Positions 42,181 to 56,500 are shown, numbered from the stretch's first letter. The stretch: 64,000 nucleotides of DNA from Dactylorhiza incarnata (GCA_033032865.1 JAWHQI010000004.1:20566001-20630000); one strand, 5' to 3'. Made by a program: numbers and translations. The notes: generated by a model not told the origin, from the sequence alone.

Positions 42181-44261
42181 TGTAACATCCGGCCAGTACG
42201 AAGAGTATAACAGCAGGTCCGGCCGGGACCCCACGCCATACAAACCACACTAGCTAGGAGTTAAAAGGTGATAACCAGAAAAGTAACAACTAAACGAGAG
42301 TACAAAACGTAAGCGGAAGCATTAATTAAACCATTCAAATAGAACTGTCCACTATCATAGGAATGTATCCAGAATAAGAGTTACGGCCGTAAGGCCTTAC
42401 ATTCATCCAATGCACAAAACTCCATAAGCATACATCGGCACGCAGACCGGCCATACATGAATAACAGGAAAAAGGGCTGGCCTTCGAGGGCCAACATTGC
42501 AAAGGGCCATCGCCCGCTATTTCCCGCTAGGCTCACCTGCACCTGCATAAGAACATTCCACCAAGCGGTGGCAAAGAAAGTAACGGTCAGCACAGCTGAC
42601 CAAATTATAACGACCCCACCCCTTTTTCCGGGGTGGCGGAGCTTCTACCCTGCAAGCAAGCCATACTAGCGCAAGTACTAAAATATAAAGAAAGTGCAAA
42701 CTACACAAGGTGAGGTTTCAAGCACAATCAATCTTCTAGGTTGAGCATCAAAAGAGAGGGGAACCTAGGTATGCACATGATGTTGGTTGAGTTCACCCGA
42801 AGGTTCCCCACAACCGCCTAAGCAATCGCATGAGGCTAATCATAACATCCATTTCACAAAACACTCCACCGTAAGGGCCACAACCTTGGGTGGAAACAAG
42901 AGCTTTTGGTCGGTCTAGGTATGACACCTTCCACGCCCTCTCCCATGATCACACGGCTTTCCTGAGGAAGGGACCTCTTACCGATCTGCATGGAAACGGG
43001 TTCGGTTTAGCTTTGCCCGTGCTCTAATCGTCGCGATCTATCGCACGACGCGGGTACGGCTTCGCCTCGGCCCATGAGGGTTTAGCACCTTCAAGTGCTA
43101 CACTAAATATACGCTACGCACCTAACCCCTTCACAAGGATCTAGGTTTCACGAATACTTAACAAGGGAGGTGCAATACACTCCGCAACAATTTCGTGGTG
43201 AAGGTTTGCCTTCATCCAAAACTCAAAGCATGGGGCTTTTGTTAGGATCTTCACAAGACGCCTACACTGAGTTCCCGCAATACTATAGGTGAGTTCACAG
43301 AGTCATTCTCCGGCACGCATTCTAGGCCTAACCTAAATGCAACGTCGCAAATCAAGCATCACCGATTCGGGCTCACGGCCACGAATAGGCTTCACACAAA
43401 ATGCCTAAATCCGCACGACTACCGGATTTTCTACTTGCAATAATGCCGGGGACGGACACAATCTACCCGGAGTTCCGAAGAACTTGAGGAAATCCTACAC
43501 TTCACCCATTTGGTGAAAGGGATACCTCATGCAAACATAGGAAGAGGAATGAAAGGACAAATACAAGTCCAAAGTTCCGGGAGGAAGAATCGATACCCTA
43601 GACGCGCTCTTTTTCGCCATAGATCCGAGATTCTACACGGAGAGAAACGACCGCACCGGGCTGCACTCTCCAAATCTGGAAACGGCTCGCGAAACGGAGC
43701 TCCGGAGCTCCGTCAATGGCGGGATCTACCTTCTTCTTCCTTGGCTCCTCCTTCTTTCTCTAGGGTTTGGAGAGAGAATGGCTTAGAGAATATGAGGGTT
43801 TAACCCCCTCTCATCAGCCCTAAAGGTCTCCCGCATCTAAACCTAGCCGTTGGATCAATTTCCAAAAGATTTGGACGGTCCGATCTTCTTCTCCGCTCAA
43901 AATTGCGGAACAGAATAAACAGGGCGCACGATCGCTGGCGCACGATCACTGGTCGTGCGCGAAGAGGAAAATGGTCATGCGCACTGTCCGAGACAGAACT
44001 CGATTCTCTCCTGAATTAACGCACGATCGCTGGCGCACGATCACTGGTCGTGCGCGAAGAGGAAAATGGTCGCGCGCACTGTCCGAGACAGAACTCGATT
44101 CTCTCCTGAATTAACGCACGATCGCTGGCGCACGATCACTGGTCGTGCGCGAAGAGGCCACTGATCGTGCGCTAAGAGCAGAAAGGGAAGATTTAGCCTG
44201 CTTCAAGTGCAGCACTACCACTCTGCCTACTTCGCTGAACCACGATTTTTGGGGTGTTACA
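42181..44261 (-). repeat. 5' LTR of the Tekay-like element
   Basis: 2,081 bp, partner of 35161-37213. The main difference is a 28-bp extra segment near 42540-42570. The palindrome array is at about 43925-44175. Confidence 0.93.
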
Positions 44262-44452
44262 CGCGACATGCTTTTGGAGGCCTGGCCTTGATGATCTTCA
44301 GTCTTCGGGGGTGGTCTGAATCATATCAGACCGCCCGGTTTTGTGTTGGTTGGTTCTGAATGACCTTTGCTGAAACTGAACCGGGCGATCTTAGTCATTA
44401 GACCGTCTAGTCTGGGAGAAGTACCACTCGGAAGCGGTCTTTTGGGTAAACA
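44262..44452 (-). repeat. Tat-C 5' LTR, last part
   Basis: The LTR resumes after CGCGA (CATGCTTTTGGAGGCCTGG) and ends GGTCTTTTGGGTAAACA, the outer end of Tat-C. CAATG follows. Confidence 0.88.
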
Positions 44453-47400
44453 CAATGGACAACAAGTTTTACCCATTCCAGTTTGTTTAGTGGTTGATCT
44501 ACAGTGAGATGCAGTGATAATGTGGGATTTAGCTCCAAATGACACATAAACTTCAAACAGACAACTCTTGATCCAATTGCCCAATTTTTGCCCACCATAC
44601 CTTTTAGAATGAGTTCAGAGCCCTACATCCAATGTAGAGTAGGATATAACCATTCAAGTTTGTTTATTGTTCGATATACAGTGGGTTCTAGTGGTAATGC
44701 GGGATTTAACTCCAAATTACACATAAACTTTAAGCATCCATAACTTTTGATCTGATTGTTCGATTTTTGCCAACAACACTTTTTCGGAAAGAGCTCGTAT
44801 TCTGCATCCAACAGAGAATAAGATTTACCTATTCGAGAATAAGGCAACACCTTTCCGGTTGTCCGATTTTCGCCCACAATACCTTTTCGGAATGAGATCG
44901 GAGCCCTAAATCCAGTGGAGAACAATTTAAACCCATTCCAGCTTGTTTAGAGGTCGATATACAGTGAGTTATGGTGGTAATATGAGATTTATCTCCAAAT
45001 GATACATACACTTCAAAATGGCAGAATTTTTAATGCGGGTTGTAGTGAAAATGAGAGATTTAGCTATAAATTACACTCAAACGTAAAACAACAACAACTT
45101 TTGATGCGGTTGTCTTATTTTACCCCATAACACCTTTTCGTAATGAGCTCGGAGCACTACATTCATAAGAGCACAAGTTTTACCCACTCCAGTTCATTTA
45201 GTTGTCAATATATTGATGGTTGTAGCGGTAATGCGAAATTTAGCTCCAAATTACACCTAAACTTCTAACAGCCATAACTTTTGATTTGTATGTTTGATTT
45301 TTGCCCACAACACCTTTTCGGAATATGCTCGGAGGCATACATCCAATGGAGCACAATTTTTAACCATTCCAGCTCATTTTAGTGGTCAATATACAGCGGT
45401 TTGCAATGGCAATGAAGGATTTAGCTCCTCTTGACACATAAACTGTAACAACCATAACTTTTGATCTAGTTGTCCGATTTTTGCGCACAACACCTTTTTG
45501 GAATGAGCTCGGAGCCCTACATCCAATGGAAAACAAGTACTACCCATTCCAGTTTGTTTAGTGGTCAATATACAGTTGGTTGGTAATATGGTATTTAGCT
45601 CGAAAGGAGACCTAAACTTCAAACATCCGTAACTTTTGATCCGGTTGTCCGATTTTCGCCCACAATACCTTTTCGGAATGAGATCGGAGCCCTAATTACA
45701 ATGGAGAACAATTTTAACACATTCAAGCTCATTTAGAGGTCGATATATAGTGGGTTGTACTGGTAATGCGAGATTTAGCACCAAATGACACATAAATTTC
45801 CAAAATGAAAGAATTTTAAATGCGGTTTGTAGTGAAATTGAGAGATTTAGCTACAAATGACACTCAAACTTTATACCTAACTTTTGATCCGGTTGTCTGA
45901 TTTTACCCCCATAACATCTTTTAGGAATGTGCTCGGAGCACTACATTCATTGCAGCACAAGTTTTACCCATTGCAGTTCATTTAGTTGTCAATATATAGC
46001 GGGTTGCACTGGTAATGCGAAATTTAGCTTCAAATGACACCTAAACTTGAAACATCCATAACTTTTGATCAGGTTGTCTGATTTTTGCCCACAAAACCAA
46101 TTCGAAATGACATCTGAGCCCTACATTAGTTTTACCCAATCTAGTTCATTTAGTGGTCGATATACATTGAGTTGCTGTGGTAATGTGGGATTTAGCTCCT
46201 ACTGACATCTAAACTTCAAACAGCTATAACTTTTGATCCCGTTGTCTGGATTTTGCCCAAACACCTTTTCGGAATGAGCTCAGAGCCACACATCCTATGG
46301 AGAATAGGATTTACTCGATCGAGTTCATTTAGTGGTCGACGGATAATGGATTGTAGTGGAAATGAGGGATTTTCCTCCAATTGACACCTAGACTTCAAAT
46401 ATCCATAACTTTGATCCAGTTGTCTGATTTTTCAAAACAACACCTTTTCAGAATGAGATCAGAGCCCTACATACAATGGACAACAAATTTTACCCATTCC
46501 AGTTTGTTTAGTGGTTGATCTACAGTGGGATGCAGTGATAATGTGGGATTTAGCTCCAAATGACACAAACTTCAAACAGACAACTCTTGATCCAATTGCC
46601 CATTTTTGCCCACAATACCTTTTTAGAATGAGTTCAGAACCCTACATCCAATGGAGAGTAGGATATAACCATTCAAGTTTGTTTATTGTTCGATATACAG
46701 TGGGTTCCAGTGGTAATGCGAGATTTAACTCCAAATTACACATAAACTTCAAGCAGCCAAAACTTTTGATCTGATTGTTTGATTTTTGCCAACAACACTT
46801 TTTCGGAAAGAGCTCGTATTCTCCATCCAACAGAGAATAAGATATACCCATTCGAGAATAAGGCAACACCTTTCCGGTTGTCCGATTTTCGCCCACAATA
46901 CCGTTTCGGAATGAGATCGGAGCCCTAATTCCAGTGGAGAACAATTTAAACCCATTCCAGCTTGTTCAGAGGTCGATATACACTGAGTTATGGTGGTAAT
47001 ATGAGATTTATCTCCAAATGACACATACACTTGAAAATGGCAGAATTTTTAATGCGGGTTGTAGTGAAAATGAGAGATTTAGCTGTAAATTACTCTCAAA
47101 CATAAAACAACAACAACTTTTGATGTGGTTGTCTTATTTTACCGCACAACACCTTTTCATAAAGAGTTCGGAGCACTACATTCATTAGAGCACAAGTTTT
47201 ACCCACTCCAGTTCATTTAGTTGTCGATATATTGCTGGTTGTAGTGGTAATGCGAAATTTAGCTCCAAATTACACCTAAACTTCTAACAGCCATAACTTT
47301 TGATTTGTATGTTTGATTTTTGCCCACAACACCTTTTCGGAATATGCTCGGAGGCATACATCCAATGGAGCACAATTTTAAACCATTCCAGCTCATTTTA

Positions 47401-47533
47401 GTGGTCAATATACAGCGGTTTGCAATGGTAATGAGGGATTTAGCTCCGCTTGACACATAAACTGTAACATCCATAACTTTTGATCTAGTTGTCCGATTTT
47501 TGCACACAACACCTTTTTGGAATGAGCTTGGAT
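44453..47533 (-). repeat. satellite array, fourth segment
   Basis: It starts with CAATG and type A, the monomer next in order after type B at 29297. It then runs J-I-H-G-F-E-D-C-B-A-J-I-H-G. It stops at about 47533, where the orientation reverses. Open frames here are not genes. Confidence 0.92.
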
Positions 47534-47545
47534 ATAGGGCTCTGA
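47525..47545. other. satellite orientation switch
   Basis: The left array ends in GAGCTTGGA of block G and the right array starts TAGGGCTCTGAAC of block A on the opposite strand. Both breakpoints fall at the block boundary, where one strand reads GGAGCCCTACATCC and the other GGATGTAGGGCTC. Confidence 0.85.
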
Positions 47546-50500
47546 ACACATTCTAAAAAGGTATTGTGGGCAAAAATTGGGCAATTGGATCAAGAGTTGT
47601 CTGTTTGAAGTTTATGTGTCATTTGGAGCTAAATCCCACATTATCACTGCATCCCACTGTAGATCAACCACGAAACAAAATGGAATGGGTAAAACTTGTT
47701 GTCCATTGTATGTAGGGCTCTAATCTCATTCCGAAAAGGTGTTGTTTGCAAAAATCAGACAACCAGATCAAAGTTATGGATATTTGAAGTTTAGGTGACA
47801 ATTGGAGGAAAATCCCTCATTTCCCTACAATCCATTATCCGTCGACCACTAAATAAACTCGATCGATTAAATCCTATTCTCCATAGGATGTGTGGCTCTG
47901 AGCTCATTCTGAAAAGGTGTTTTGGGCAAAATCCAGACAACGGGATAAAAAGTTATAGCTGTTTGAAGTTTAGGTGTCAGCAGGAGCTAAATCCCACATT
48001 ACCACTGCAACTCAATATATATCGACCACTAAATGAACTAGATTGGGTAAAACTTGATGTCCATTGAATGTAGGGCTCAGATCTCATTTCGAAGAGGTTT
48101 TGTGTGCAAAAATCAGACAACCTAATCAAAATTTATGGATGTTTCAAATTTAGGTGTCATTTGAAGCTAAATTTTGCATTACCAGTGCAACCTGCTATAT
48201 ATAGACAACTAAATGAATTGCATTGGGTAAAACTTGTGCTTCAATGAATGTAGTGCTCCGAGATCATTCCTAAAAGATGTTATGGGGGTAAAATCAGACA
48301 ACCAGATCAAAACTTATTGCTGTATAAAGTTTGAGTGTCATTTGTAGCTAAATCTCTCACTTTCACTACAAACCGCATTTAAAACTCTTTCATTTTGGAA
48401 ATTTACGTGTCATTTGGAGCTAAATCTCGCATTACCAGTACAACCCACTGTATATCGACCTCTAAACGAGCTTGAATGTTTTAAAACTGCTTTCCATTGG
48501 ATTTAGGGCTCCGATCTCATTCCGAAACGGTATTGTGGGCGAAAATTGGACAACCTGATCAAAAGTTATGGATGTTTGAAGTTTAGCTCTCCTTTCGAGT
48601 TAAATTCCTTATTACCAACCAACTGTATATTGACCACTAAACAAACTGGAATGGGTAAAACTTGTTTTCCATTGGATGTAGGGCTCCAAGCTCATTCCAA
48701 AAAGGTTGTGCGCAAAAATCAGACAACCAGATCAAAAGTTATGGCTGTTACAGTTTGAGGAGCTAAATCCCTCATTACCATTGCAAACCGCTGTATATTG
48801 ACCATTAAAATGAGTTGTAATGGTTTAAAATTGTGCTCCATTGGATGTATGCCTCCGAGCATATTTCGAAAAGGTGATGTGGGCAAAAATCAAACATACA
48901 AATCAAAAGTTATGGCTGTTAGAAGTTTAGGTGTAATTTAGATCTAAATTTCACATTACCGCTACAACCAGCAATATATCGACAACTAAATGAACTGGAG
49001 TGGGTAAAACTTGTGCTCTAATGAATGTAGTGCTCTGAGCTCATTACGAAAAGGTGTTGTGGGGGTAAAATAAGACAACCGCATCAAAAGTTGTTGCTGT
49101 TTTAAGTTTGAGTGTAATTTATCGCTAAATCTCTCATTTTCACTACAACCCGCATTAAAAATTCTGCCATTTTGAAATGTATGTGTCATTTGGAGATAAA
49201 TCTCGTATTACAACCATAACTCACTGTATATCGACCTCTGAACAAGCTGGAATGGGTTTAAATTGTTCTCCACTGGATTTAGGGCTCCGATCTTATTCCG
49301 AAAAGGTATTTTGGGCGAAAATCGGACAACCGGATAGGTGTTGCCTTATTCTCGAATGGGTAAATCTTATTCTCTGTTCGATGAAGAATACGAGCTCTTT
49401 CCGAAAAAGTGTTGTTCGCAAAAATCGAACAATCGGATCAAAAGTTATGATTGCTTGAAGTTTATGTGTAATTTGGAGTTAAATCCCGCATTACCACTGG
49501 AACCCACTGCATATCAAACAATAAACAAACTTGAATGGTTATATCCTACTCTCCATTGGATGTAGGGCTCTGAACTCATTCTAAAAAGGTATTGTGGGCA
49601 AAAATTGGGCAATTGGATCAAGAGTTGTCTGTTTGAAGTTTGTGTCATTTGGAGCTAAATCCCACATTATCACTGCATCCCACTGTAGATCAACCACTAA
49701 ACAAAATGGAATGGGTAAAACTTGTTGACCATTGTATGTAGGGCTCTGATCTCATTCCGAAAAGGTGTTGTTTGCAAAAATCAGACAACCGGATCAAAGT
49801 TATGGATATTTGAAGTTTAGGTGTCAATTGGAGGAAAATCCCTCATGTCCACTGCAATCCACTATCCGTCGACCACTAAATGAACTCGATCGAGTAAATC
49901 CTATTCTCCATAGGATGTGTGGCTCTGAGCTCATTCTGAAAAGGTGTTTTGGGCAAAAGCCAGACAACGGGATCAAAAGTTATAGCTGTTTGAAGTTTAG
50001 GTGTCAGTAGGAGCTAAATCCCACATTACCACTGCAACTCAATGTATATCGGCCACTAAATGAACTAGATTGGGTAAAACTTGATGTCCATTGAATGTAG
50101 GGCTCAGATCTTATTTCGAAGAGGTTTTGTGTGTAAAAACCTGACAACCTAATCAAAAGTTATGGATGTTTCAAGTTTAGGTGTCATTTGAAGCTAAATT
50201 TTGCATTACCAGTGCAACCCGCTATATATCGACAACTAAATGAACTGCAATGGGTAAAACTTGTGCTTCAATGAATCTAGTGCTCCGAGCTCATTCCTAA
50301 AAGATGTTATGGGGGTAAAATCAGACAACCGGATCAAAACTTATTGTTGTATAAAGTTTGAGTGTCATTTGTAGCTAAATCTCTCACTTTCACTACAAAC
50401 CGCATTTAAAATTCTTTAATTTGGAAATTTACGTGTCATTTGGAGCTAAATCTCGCATTACCAGTACAACCCACTGTATATCGACCTCTAAACGAGCTTG

Positions 50501-53500
50501 AATGATTTAAAATTGTTCTCCATTGGATTTAGAGCTCCGATCTCATTTCGAAACGGTATTGTGGGCGAAAATCGGACAACCGGATCAAAAGTTATGGATG
50601 TTTGAAGTTTAGGTCTCCTTTCGAGCTAAATACCTTATTACCAACCAACTGTATATTGACCACTAAACAAACTGGAATGGGTAAAACTTCTTTTCCATTG
50701 GATGTAGGGCTCCAAGCTTATTCCAAAAAGGTGTTGTGCGCAAAAATCAGACAACCAGATCAAATGTTATGGCTGTTACAGTTTATGTGTCAGGAGGAGC
50801 TAAATCCCTCATTACCATTGCAAGCCACTGTATATTGACCATGAAAATGAGTTGTAATGGTTTAAATTGTGCTCCATTGGATGTATGCTTCCGAGCATAT
50901 TCTGAAAAGGTGTTGTGGGCAAAAATCAAACATACAAATAAAACGTAATGGCTGTTAGAAGTTTAGGTATAATTTGGAGCTAAATTTCGCATTACCGCTA
51001 CAACCAGCAATATATCGACAACTAAATGAACTGGAGTGGGTAATATTGTGCTCTAATGAATGTAGTGCTCTGAGCTCATTACGAAAAGGTGTTGTGGGGT
51101 AAAATAAGACAACCGCATCAAAAGTTGTTGTTGTAAGTTTTAGTGTAATTTATCGCTAAATCTCTCATTTTCACTACAACCCGCATTAAAAATTCTACCA
51201 TTTTGAAGTGTATGTGTCATTTGGAGATAAATCTCGTATTATAACCATAACTCTCTGTATATCGACCTATGAACAAGCTGGGATGGGTTTAAATTGTTCT
51301 CCACTGGATTTAGGGCTCCGATCTCATTCCGAAAAGGTATTTTGGGCGAAAATCGGACAACCGGAAAGGTGTTGCCTTATTCTCGAATGGGTAAATCTTA
51401 TTCTCTGTTGGATGGAGAATACGAGCTCTTTCCGAAAAAGTGATGCTGGCAAAAATCGAACAATCAGATCAAAAGTTATGGCTGCTTGAAGTTTATGTGT
51501 AATTTGGAGTTAAATCCCGCATTACCACTGGAACCCACAGTATATCGAACAATAAACAAACTTGAATGGTTATATCCTACTCTCCATTGGATGTAGGGCT
51601 CTGAACTCATTCTAAAAAGGTATTGTGGGCAAAAATTGGGCAATTGGATCAAGAGTTGTCTGTTTGAAGTTTGTATCATTTGGAGCTAAATCCCACATTA
51701 TCACTGCATCCCACTGTAGATCAACCACTAAACAAACTGGAATGGGTAAAACTTGTTGTCCATTGTATGCAGGGCTCTGATCTCATTCCGAAAAGGTGTT
51801 GTTTGCAAAAATCAGACAACCGGATCAATGTTATGGATATTTGAAGTTTAGGTGTCAATTGGAGGAAAATCCCTCATTTCCACTGCAATCCACTATCCGT
51901 CGACCACCAAATGAACTCGATCGAGTAAATCCTATTCTCCATAGGATGTGAGGCTCTGAGCTCATTCTGAAAACGTGTTTTGGGCAAAATCTAGACAGCG
52001 GGATCAAAAGTTATAGCTGTTTGAAGTTTAGGTGTCAGTAGGAGCTAAATCCCACATTACCACTGCAACTCAATGTATATCGACCACTAAGTGAACTAGA
52101 TTGGGTAAAACTTGATGTCCATTGAATGTAGGGCTCAAATCTCATTTCGAAGAGGTTTTGTGTGCAAAAATCAGACAACCTAATCAAAAGTTATGGATGT
52201 TTCAAGTTTAGGTGTCATTTGAAGCTAAATTTTGCATTACCAGTGCAACCCGCTATATATCGACAACTAAATGAACTGCAATGGGTAAAACTTGTGCTTC
52301 AATGAATGTAGTGCTCCAAGCTCATTCCTAAAAGATGTTGTAGGGGTAAAATCAGACAACCAGATCAAAACTTATTGTTGTATAAAGTTTGAGTGTCATT
52401 TGTAGCTAAACCTCTAACTTTCACTACAAACCGCATTTAAAATTCTATCATTTTGGAAATTTACGTGTCATTTGGAGCTAAATCTCGCATTAACAGTACA
52501 ACCCACTGTATACCGACCTCTAAACGAGCTTGAATGTTTTAAAATTGTTCTCCATTGGATTTAGGGCTCTGATCTCATTCCGAAACGGTATTGTGGGCGA
52601 AAATCGGACAACCGAATCAAAAGTTATGGATGTTTGAAGTTTAGGTCTCCTTTCGAGCTAAATACCATTATTACCAACCAATTGTATATTGACCACTAAA
52701 CAAACTGGAATGGGTAAAACTTGTTTTCCATTGGATGTAGGGCTCCAAGCTCATTCCAAAAAGGTGTTGTGCGCAAAAATCAGACAACCAGATCAAAAGT
52801 TATGGGTGTTACAGTTTATGTGTCAAGAGGAGCTAAATCCCTCATTACCATTGCAAGTCGCTGTATATTGACCATTAAAATGAGTTGTAATGGTTTAAAT
52901 TTGTGATCCATTGGATGTATGCCTCCGAGCATATTCCGAAAAGGTGTTGTGGGAAAAAATCAAACATACAAATCAAAAGTTATGGCTGTTAGAAGTTTAG
53001 GTGTAATTTGGAGCTAAATTTCGCATTACCGCTACAACCAGCAATATATCGACAACTAAATGAACTGGAGTGGGTAAAACTTGTGCTCTAATGAATGTAG
53101 TGCTCTGAGCTCATTACGAAAAGGTGTTGTGGGGGTAAAATAAGACAATCGCATCAAAAGTTGTTGCTGTTTTAAGTTTGAGTGTAATTTATCGCTAAAT
53201 CTCTCATTTTCACTACAACCCCCATTAAAAATTCTGCCATTTTGAAGTGTATGTGTCATTTGGAGATAAATCTCGTATTACAACCATAACTCACTGTATA
53301 TCGACCTCTGAACAAGCTGGAATGAGTTTAAATTGTTCTCCACTAGATTTAGGGCTCCGATCTCATTCCGAAAAGGTATTTTAGGCGAAAATCAGACAAC
53401 CGAAAAGGTGTTGCCTTATTCTCGAATGGGTAAATCTTATTCTTTGTTGGATGGAGAATACGAGCTCTTTCCGAAAAAGTTTTGTTGGCAAAAATTGAAC

Positions 53501-56500
53501 AATCAGATCAAAAGTTATGGCTGCTTGAAGTTTATGTGTAATTTGGAGTTAAATCCCGCATTACCACTGGAACCCACAGTATATCGAACAATAAACAAAC
53601 TTGAATGGTTATATCCTACTCTCCATTGGATGTAGGGCTCTGAACTCATTCTAAAAAGGTATTGTGGGCAAAAATTGGGCAATTAGATCAAGAGTTGTCT
53701 GTTTGAAGTTTGTGTCATTTGGAGCTAAATCCCACATTATCACTGCATCCCACTGTAGATCAACCACTAAACAAACTGGAATGGGTAAAACTTGTTGTCC
53801 ATTGTATGTAGGGCTCTGATCTCATTCCGAAAAGGTGTTCTTTGCAAAAATCAGACAACCGGATCAAAGTTATGGATATTTGATGTTTAGGTATCAATTG
53901 GAGGAAAATCCCTCATTTCCACTGCAATCCACTATCCGTCGACCACTAAATGAACTCGATCGAGTAAATCCTATTCTCCATAGGATGTGTGGCTCTGAGC
54001 TCATTCTGAATAGGTGTTTTCGGAAAAATCCAGACAACAGGATCAAAAGTTATAGCTGTTTGAAGTTTTGGTGTCAGTAGGAGCTAAATCCCACATTACC
54101 ACTGCAACTCAATGTATATCGACCACTAAATGAACTAGATTGGGTAAAACTTGATGTCATTGAATGTAGGGCTCAGATCTCATTTCGAAGAGGTTTTGTG
54201 TGCAAAAATCAGACAACCTAATCAAAAGTTATGGATGTTTCAAGTTTAGGTGTCATTGGAAGCTAAATTTTGCATTACCAGTGCAACCCGCTATATATCG
54301 ACAACTAAATGAACTGCAATGGGTAAAACTTGTGCTTCAATGAATGTAGTGCTCCGAGCTCATTCCTAAAAGATGTTATGGGGGTAAAATCAGACAACCG
54401 GATCAAAACTTGTTGCTGTATAAAGTTTGAGTGTCATTTGTAGCTAAACGTCTAACTTTCACTACAAATCGCATTTAAAATCTTTAATTTTGGAAATTTA
54501 CGTGTCATTTGGAGCTAAATCTCGCATTACCAGTACAACCCATTGGATATCGACCTCTAAACGAGCTTGAATGTTTTAAAATTGTTCTCCATTGGATTTA
54601 GGGCTCCGACCTCATTCTGAAACGGTATTGTGGGCGAAAATCGGACAACCGGATCAAAAGTTATGGTTGTTTGAAGTTTAGGTCTCCTTTCGAGCTAAAT
54701 ACCTTATTACCAACCAACTGTATATTGACCACTAAACAAACTGGAATGGGTAAAACTTGTTTTCCATTGGATGTAGGGCTCCAAGCTCATTCCAAAAAGG
54801 TGTTGCGCGCAAAAATCAGACAACCAGATCAAAAGTTATGGCTGTTATAATTTATATGTCAAGAAAAGCTAAATCCATCATTACCATTACAAGCCGCTGT
54901 ATATTTACCATTAATATGAGTTGTAATGGTTTTAAATTGTGCTCCATTGGATGTATGCCTCCGAGCATATTCCGAAAATGTGTTGTGGGCAAATATCAAA
55001 CATACAAATCAAAAGTTATGGCTGTTAGAAGTTTAGTTGTAATTTGGAGCTAAATTTCGTATTACCGCTACAACCAGCAATATATCGACAACTAAATGAA
55101 CTGGAGTGGGTAAAACTTGTGCTCCAATGAATGTATTGCTCTGAGCTCATTACGAAAAGGTGTTGTGGGGTAAAATAAGACAACCGCATCAAAAGTTGTT
55201 GCTGTTTTAAGTTTGAGTGTAATTTATCGCTAAATCTCTCATTTTCACTACAACCCACATTAAAAATTCTGGCATTTTGAAGTGTATGTGTCATTTGGAG
55301 ATAAATCTCATATTACAACCATAACTCACTGTATATCGACCTCTGAACAAGCTGGAATGGGTTTAAATTGTTCTCCACTGGATTTAGGGCTCCGATCTAA
55401 TTCCGAAAAGGTATTTTGGGCGAAAATCGGACAACCGGATAGGTGTTGCCTTATTCTCGAATGGGTAAATCTTATTCTCTGTTCGATGAAGAATACGAGC
55501 TCTTTCCGAAAAAGTGTTGTTGGGAAAAATCGAACAATCGGATCAAAAGTTATGATTGCTTTAAGTTTATGTGTAATTTGGAGTTAAATCCCGCATTACC
55601 ACTGGAACCCACTGCATATCAAACAATAAACAAACTTGAATGGTTATATCCTACTCTCCATTGGATGTAGGGCTCTGAACTCATTCTAAAAAGGTATTGT
55701 GGGCAAAAAGTGGGAAATTGGATCAAGAGTTGTCTGTTTGAAGTTTATGTGTCATTTGGAGCTAAATCCCACATTATCACTGCATCCCACTGTAGATCAA
55801 CCACTAAACAAAATGGAATGGGTAAAACTTGTTGTCCATTGTATGTAGGGCTCTGATCTCATTCCGAAAAGGTGTTGTTTGCAAAAATCAGACAACCGGA
55901 TTAAAGTTATGGATATTTGAAGTTTAGGTGTCAATTAGAGGAAAATCCCTCATGTCCACTGCAATCCACTATCCGTCGACCACTAAATGAACTCGATCGA
56001 GTAAATCCTATTCTCCATAGGATGTGTGGCTCTGATCTCATTCTGAAAAGGTGTTTTGGGCAAAAGCCAGACAACGGGATCAAAAGTTATAGCTGTTTGA
56101 AGTTTAGGTGTCAGTAGGAGCTAAATCCCACATTACCACTGCAACTCAATGTATATCGACCACTAAATGAACTAGATTGGGTAAAACTTGATGTCCATTG
56201 AATGTAGGGCTCAGATCTTATTTCGAAGAGGTTTTGTGTGCAAAAATCAGACAACCTAATCAAAAGTTATGGATGTTTCAAGTTTAGGTGTCATTTGAAG
56301 CTAAATTTTGCATTACCAGTGCAACCCGCTATATATCGACAACTAAATGAACTGCAATGGGTAAAACTTGTGCTTCAATGAATGTAGTGCTCCGAGCTCA
56401 TTCCTAAAAGATGTTATGGGGGTAAAATCAGACAACCGGATCAAAACTTATTGTTGTATGAAGTTTGAGTGTCATTTGTAGCTAAATCTCTCACTTTCAC

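Larger units (their letters stand above)
35161..44261 (-). mobile_element. Tekay/Del-like chromovirus, complete ends
   Basis: This 9.1-kb element has ~2.05-kb LTRs (TGTAACATCC...GGGGTGTTACA) and target duplication CGCGA. The minus strand has a primer site near the right LTR, then gag, protease, RT, RNase H and integrase with a chromodomain-like tail, and a polypurine tract before the left LTR. Long LTRs and the C-terminal motif point to the Tekay/Del clade. LTRs differ at about 35 sites plus one 28-bp indel, near 1.8% by eye. Pol carries four stops and one frameshift, so this copy is not autonomous. Confidence 0.92.
29298..44452 (-). mobile_element. Tat-C: gag-pol-less Tat element with antisense genes, split by Tekay-like element
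   Basis: Outer ends TGTTGAGTCC and GGGTAAACA are flanked by CAATG (29293-29297 and 44453-44457) in satellite. The left (3') LTR 29298-30146 lacks its inner end and runs into aORF1. The right (5') LTR starts in its middle at about 34724 and is split at 35160/44262 by the Tekay-like insert. Between the LTRs only aORF1, aORF2 and a short tail remain. Primer site, gag and pol are absent. Intact outer ends with target duplications show a normal insertion, so the deletions happened during reverse transcription or later. Confidence 0.85.

Noticed and set aside
49177..49458. Families of 60-100-residue open frames throughout the satellite (such as 49177-49458, 51208-51489, 63330-63632)
   Set aside because: They recur with the repeat period, exist in several frames and both strands, differ by frameshifts between copies and lack any domain. 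They are translations of satellite DNA.
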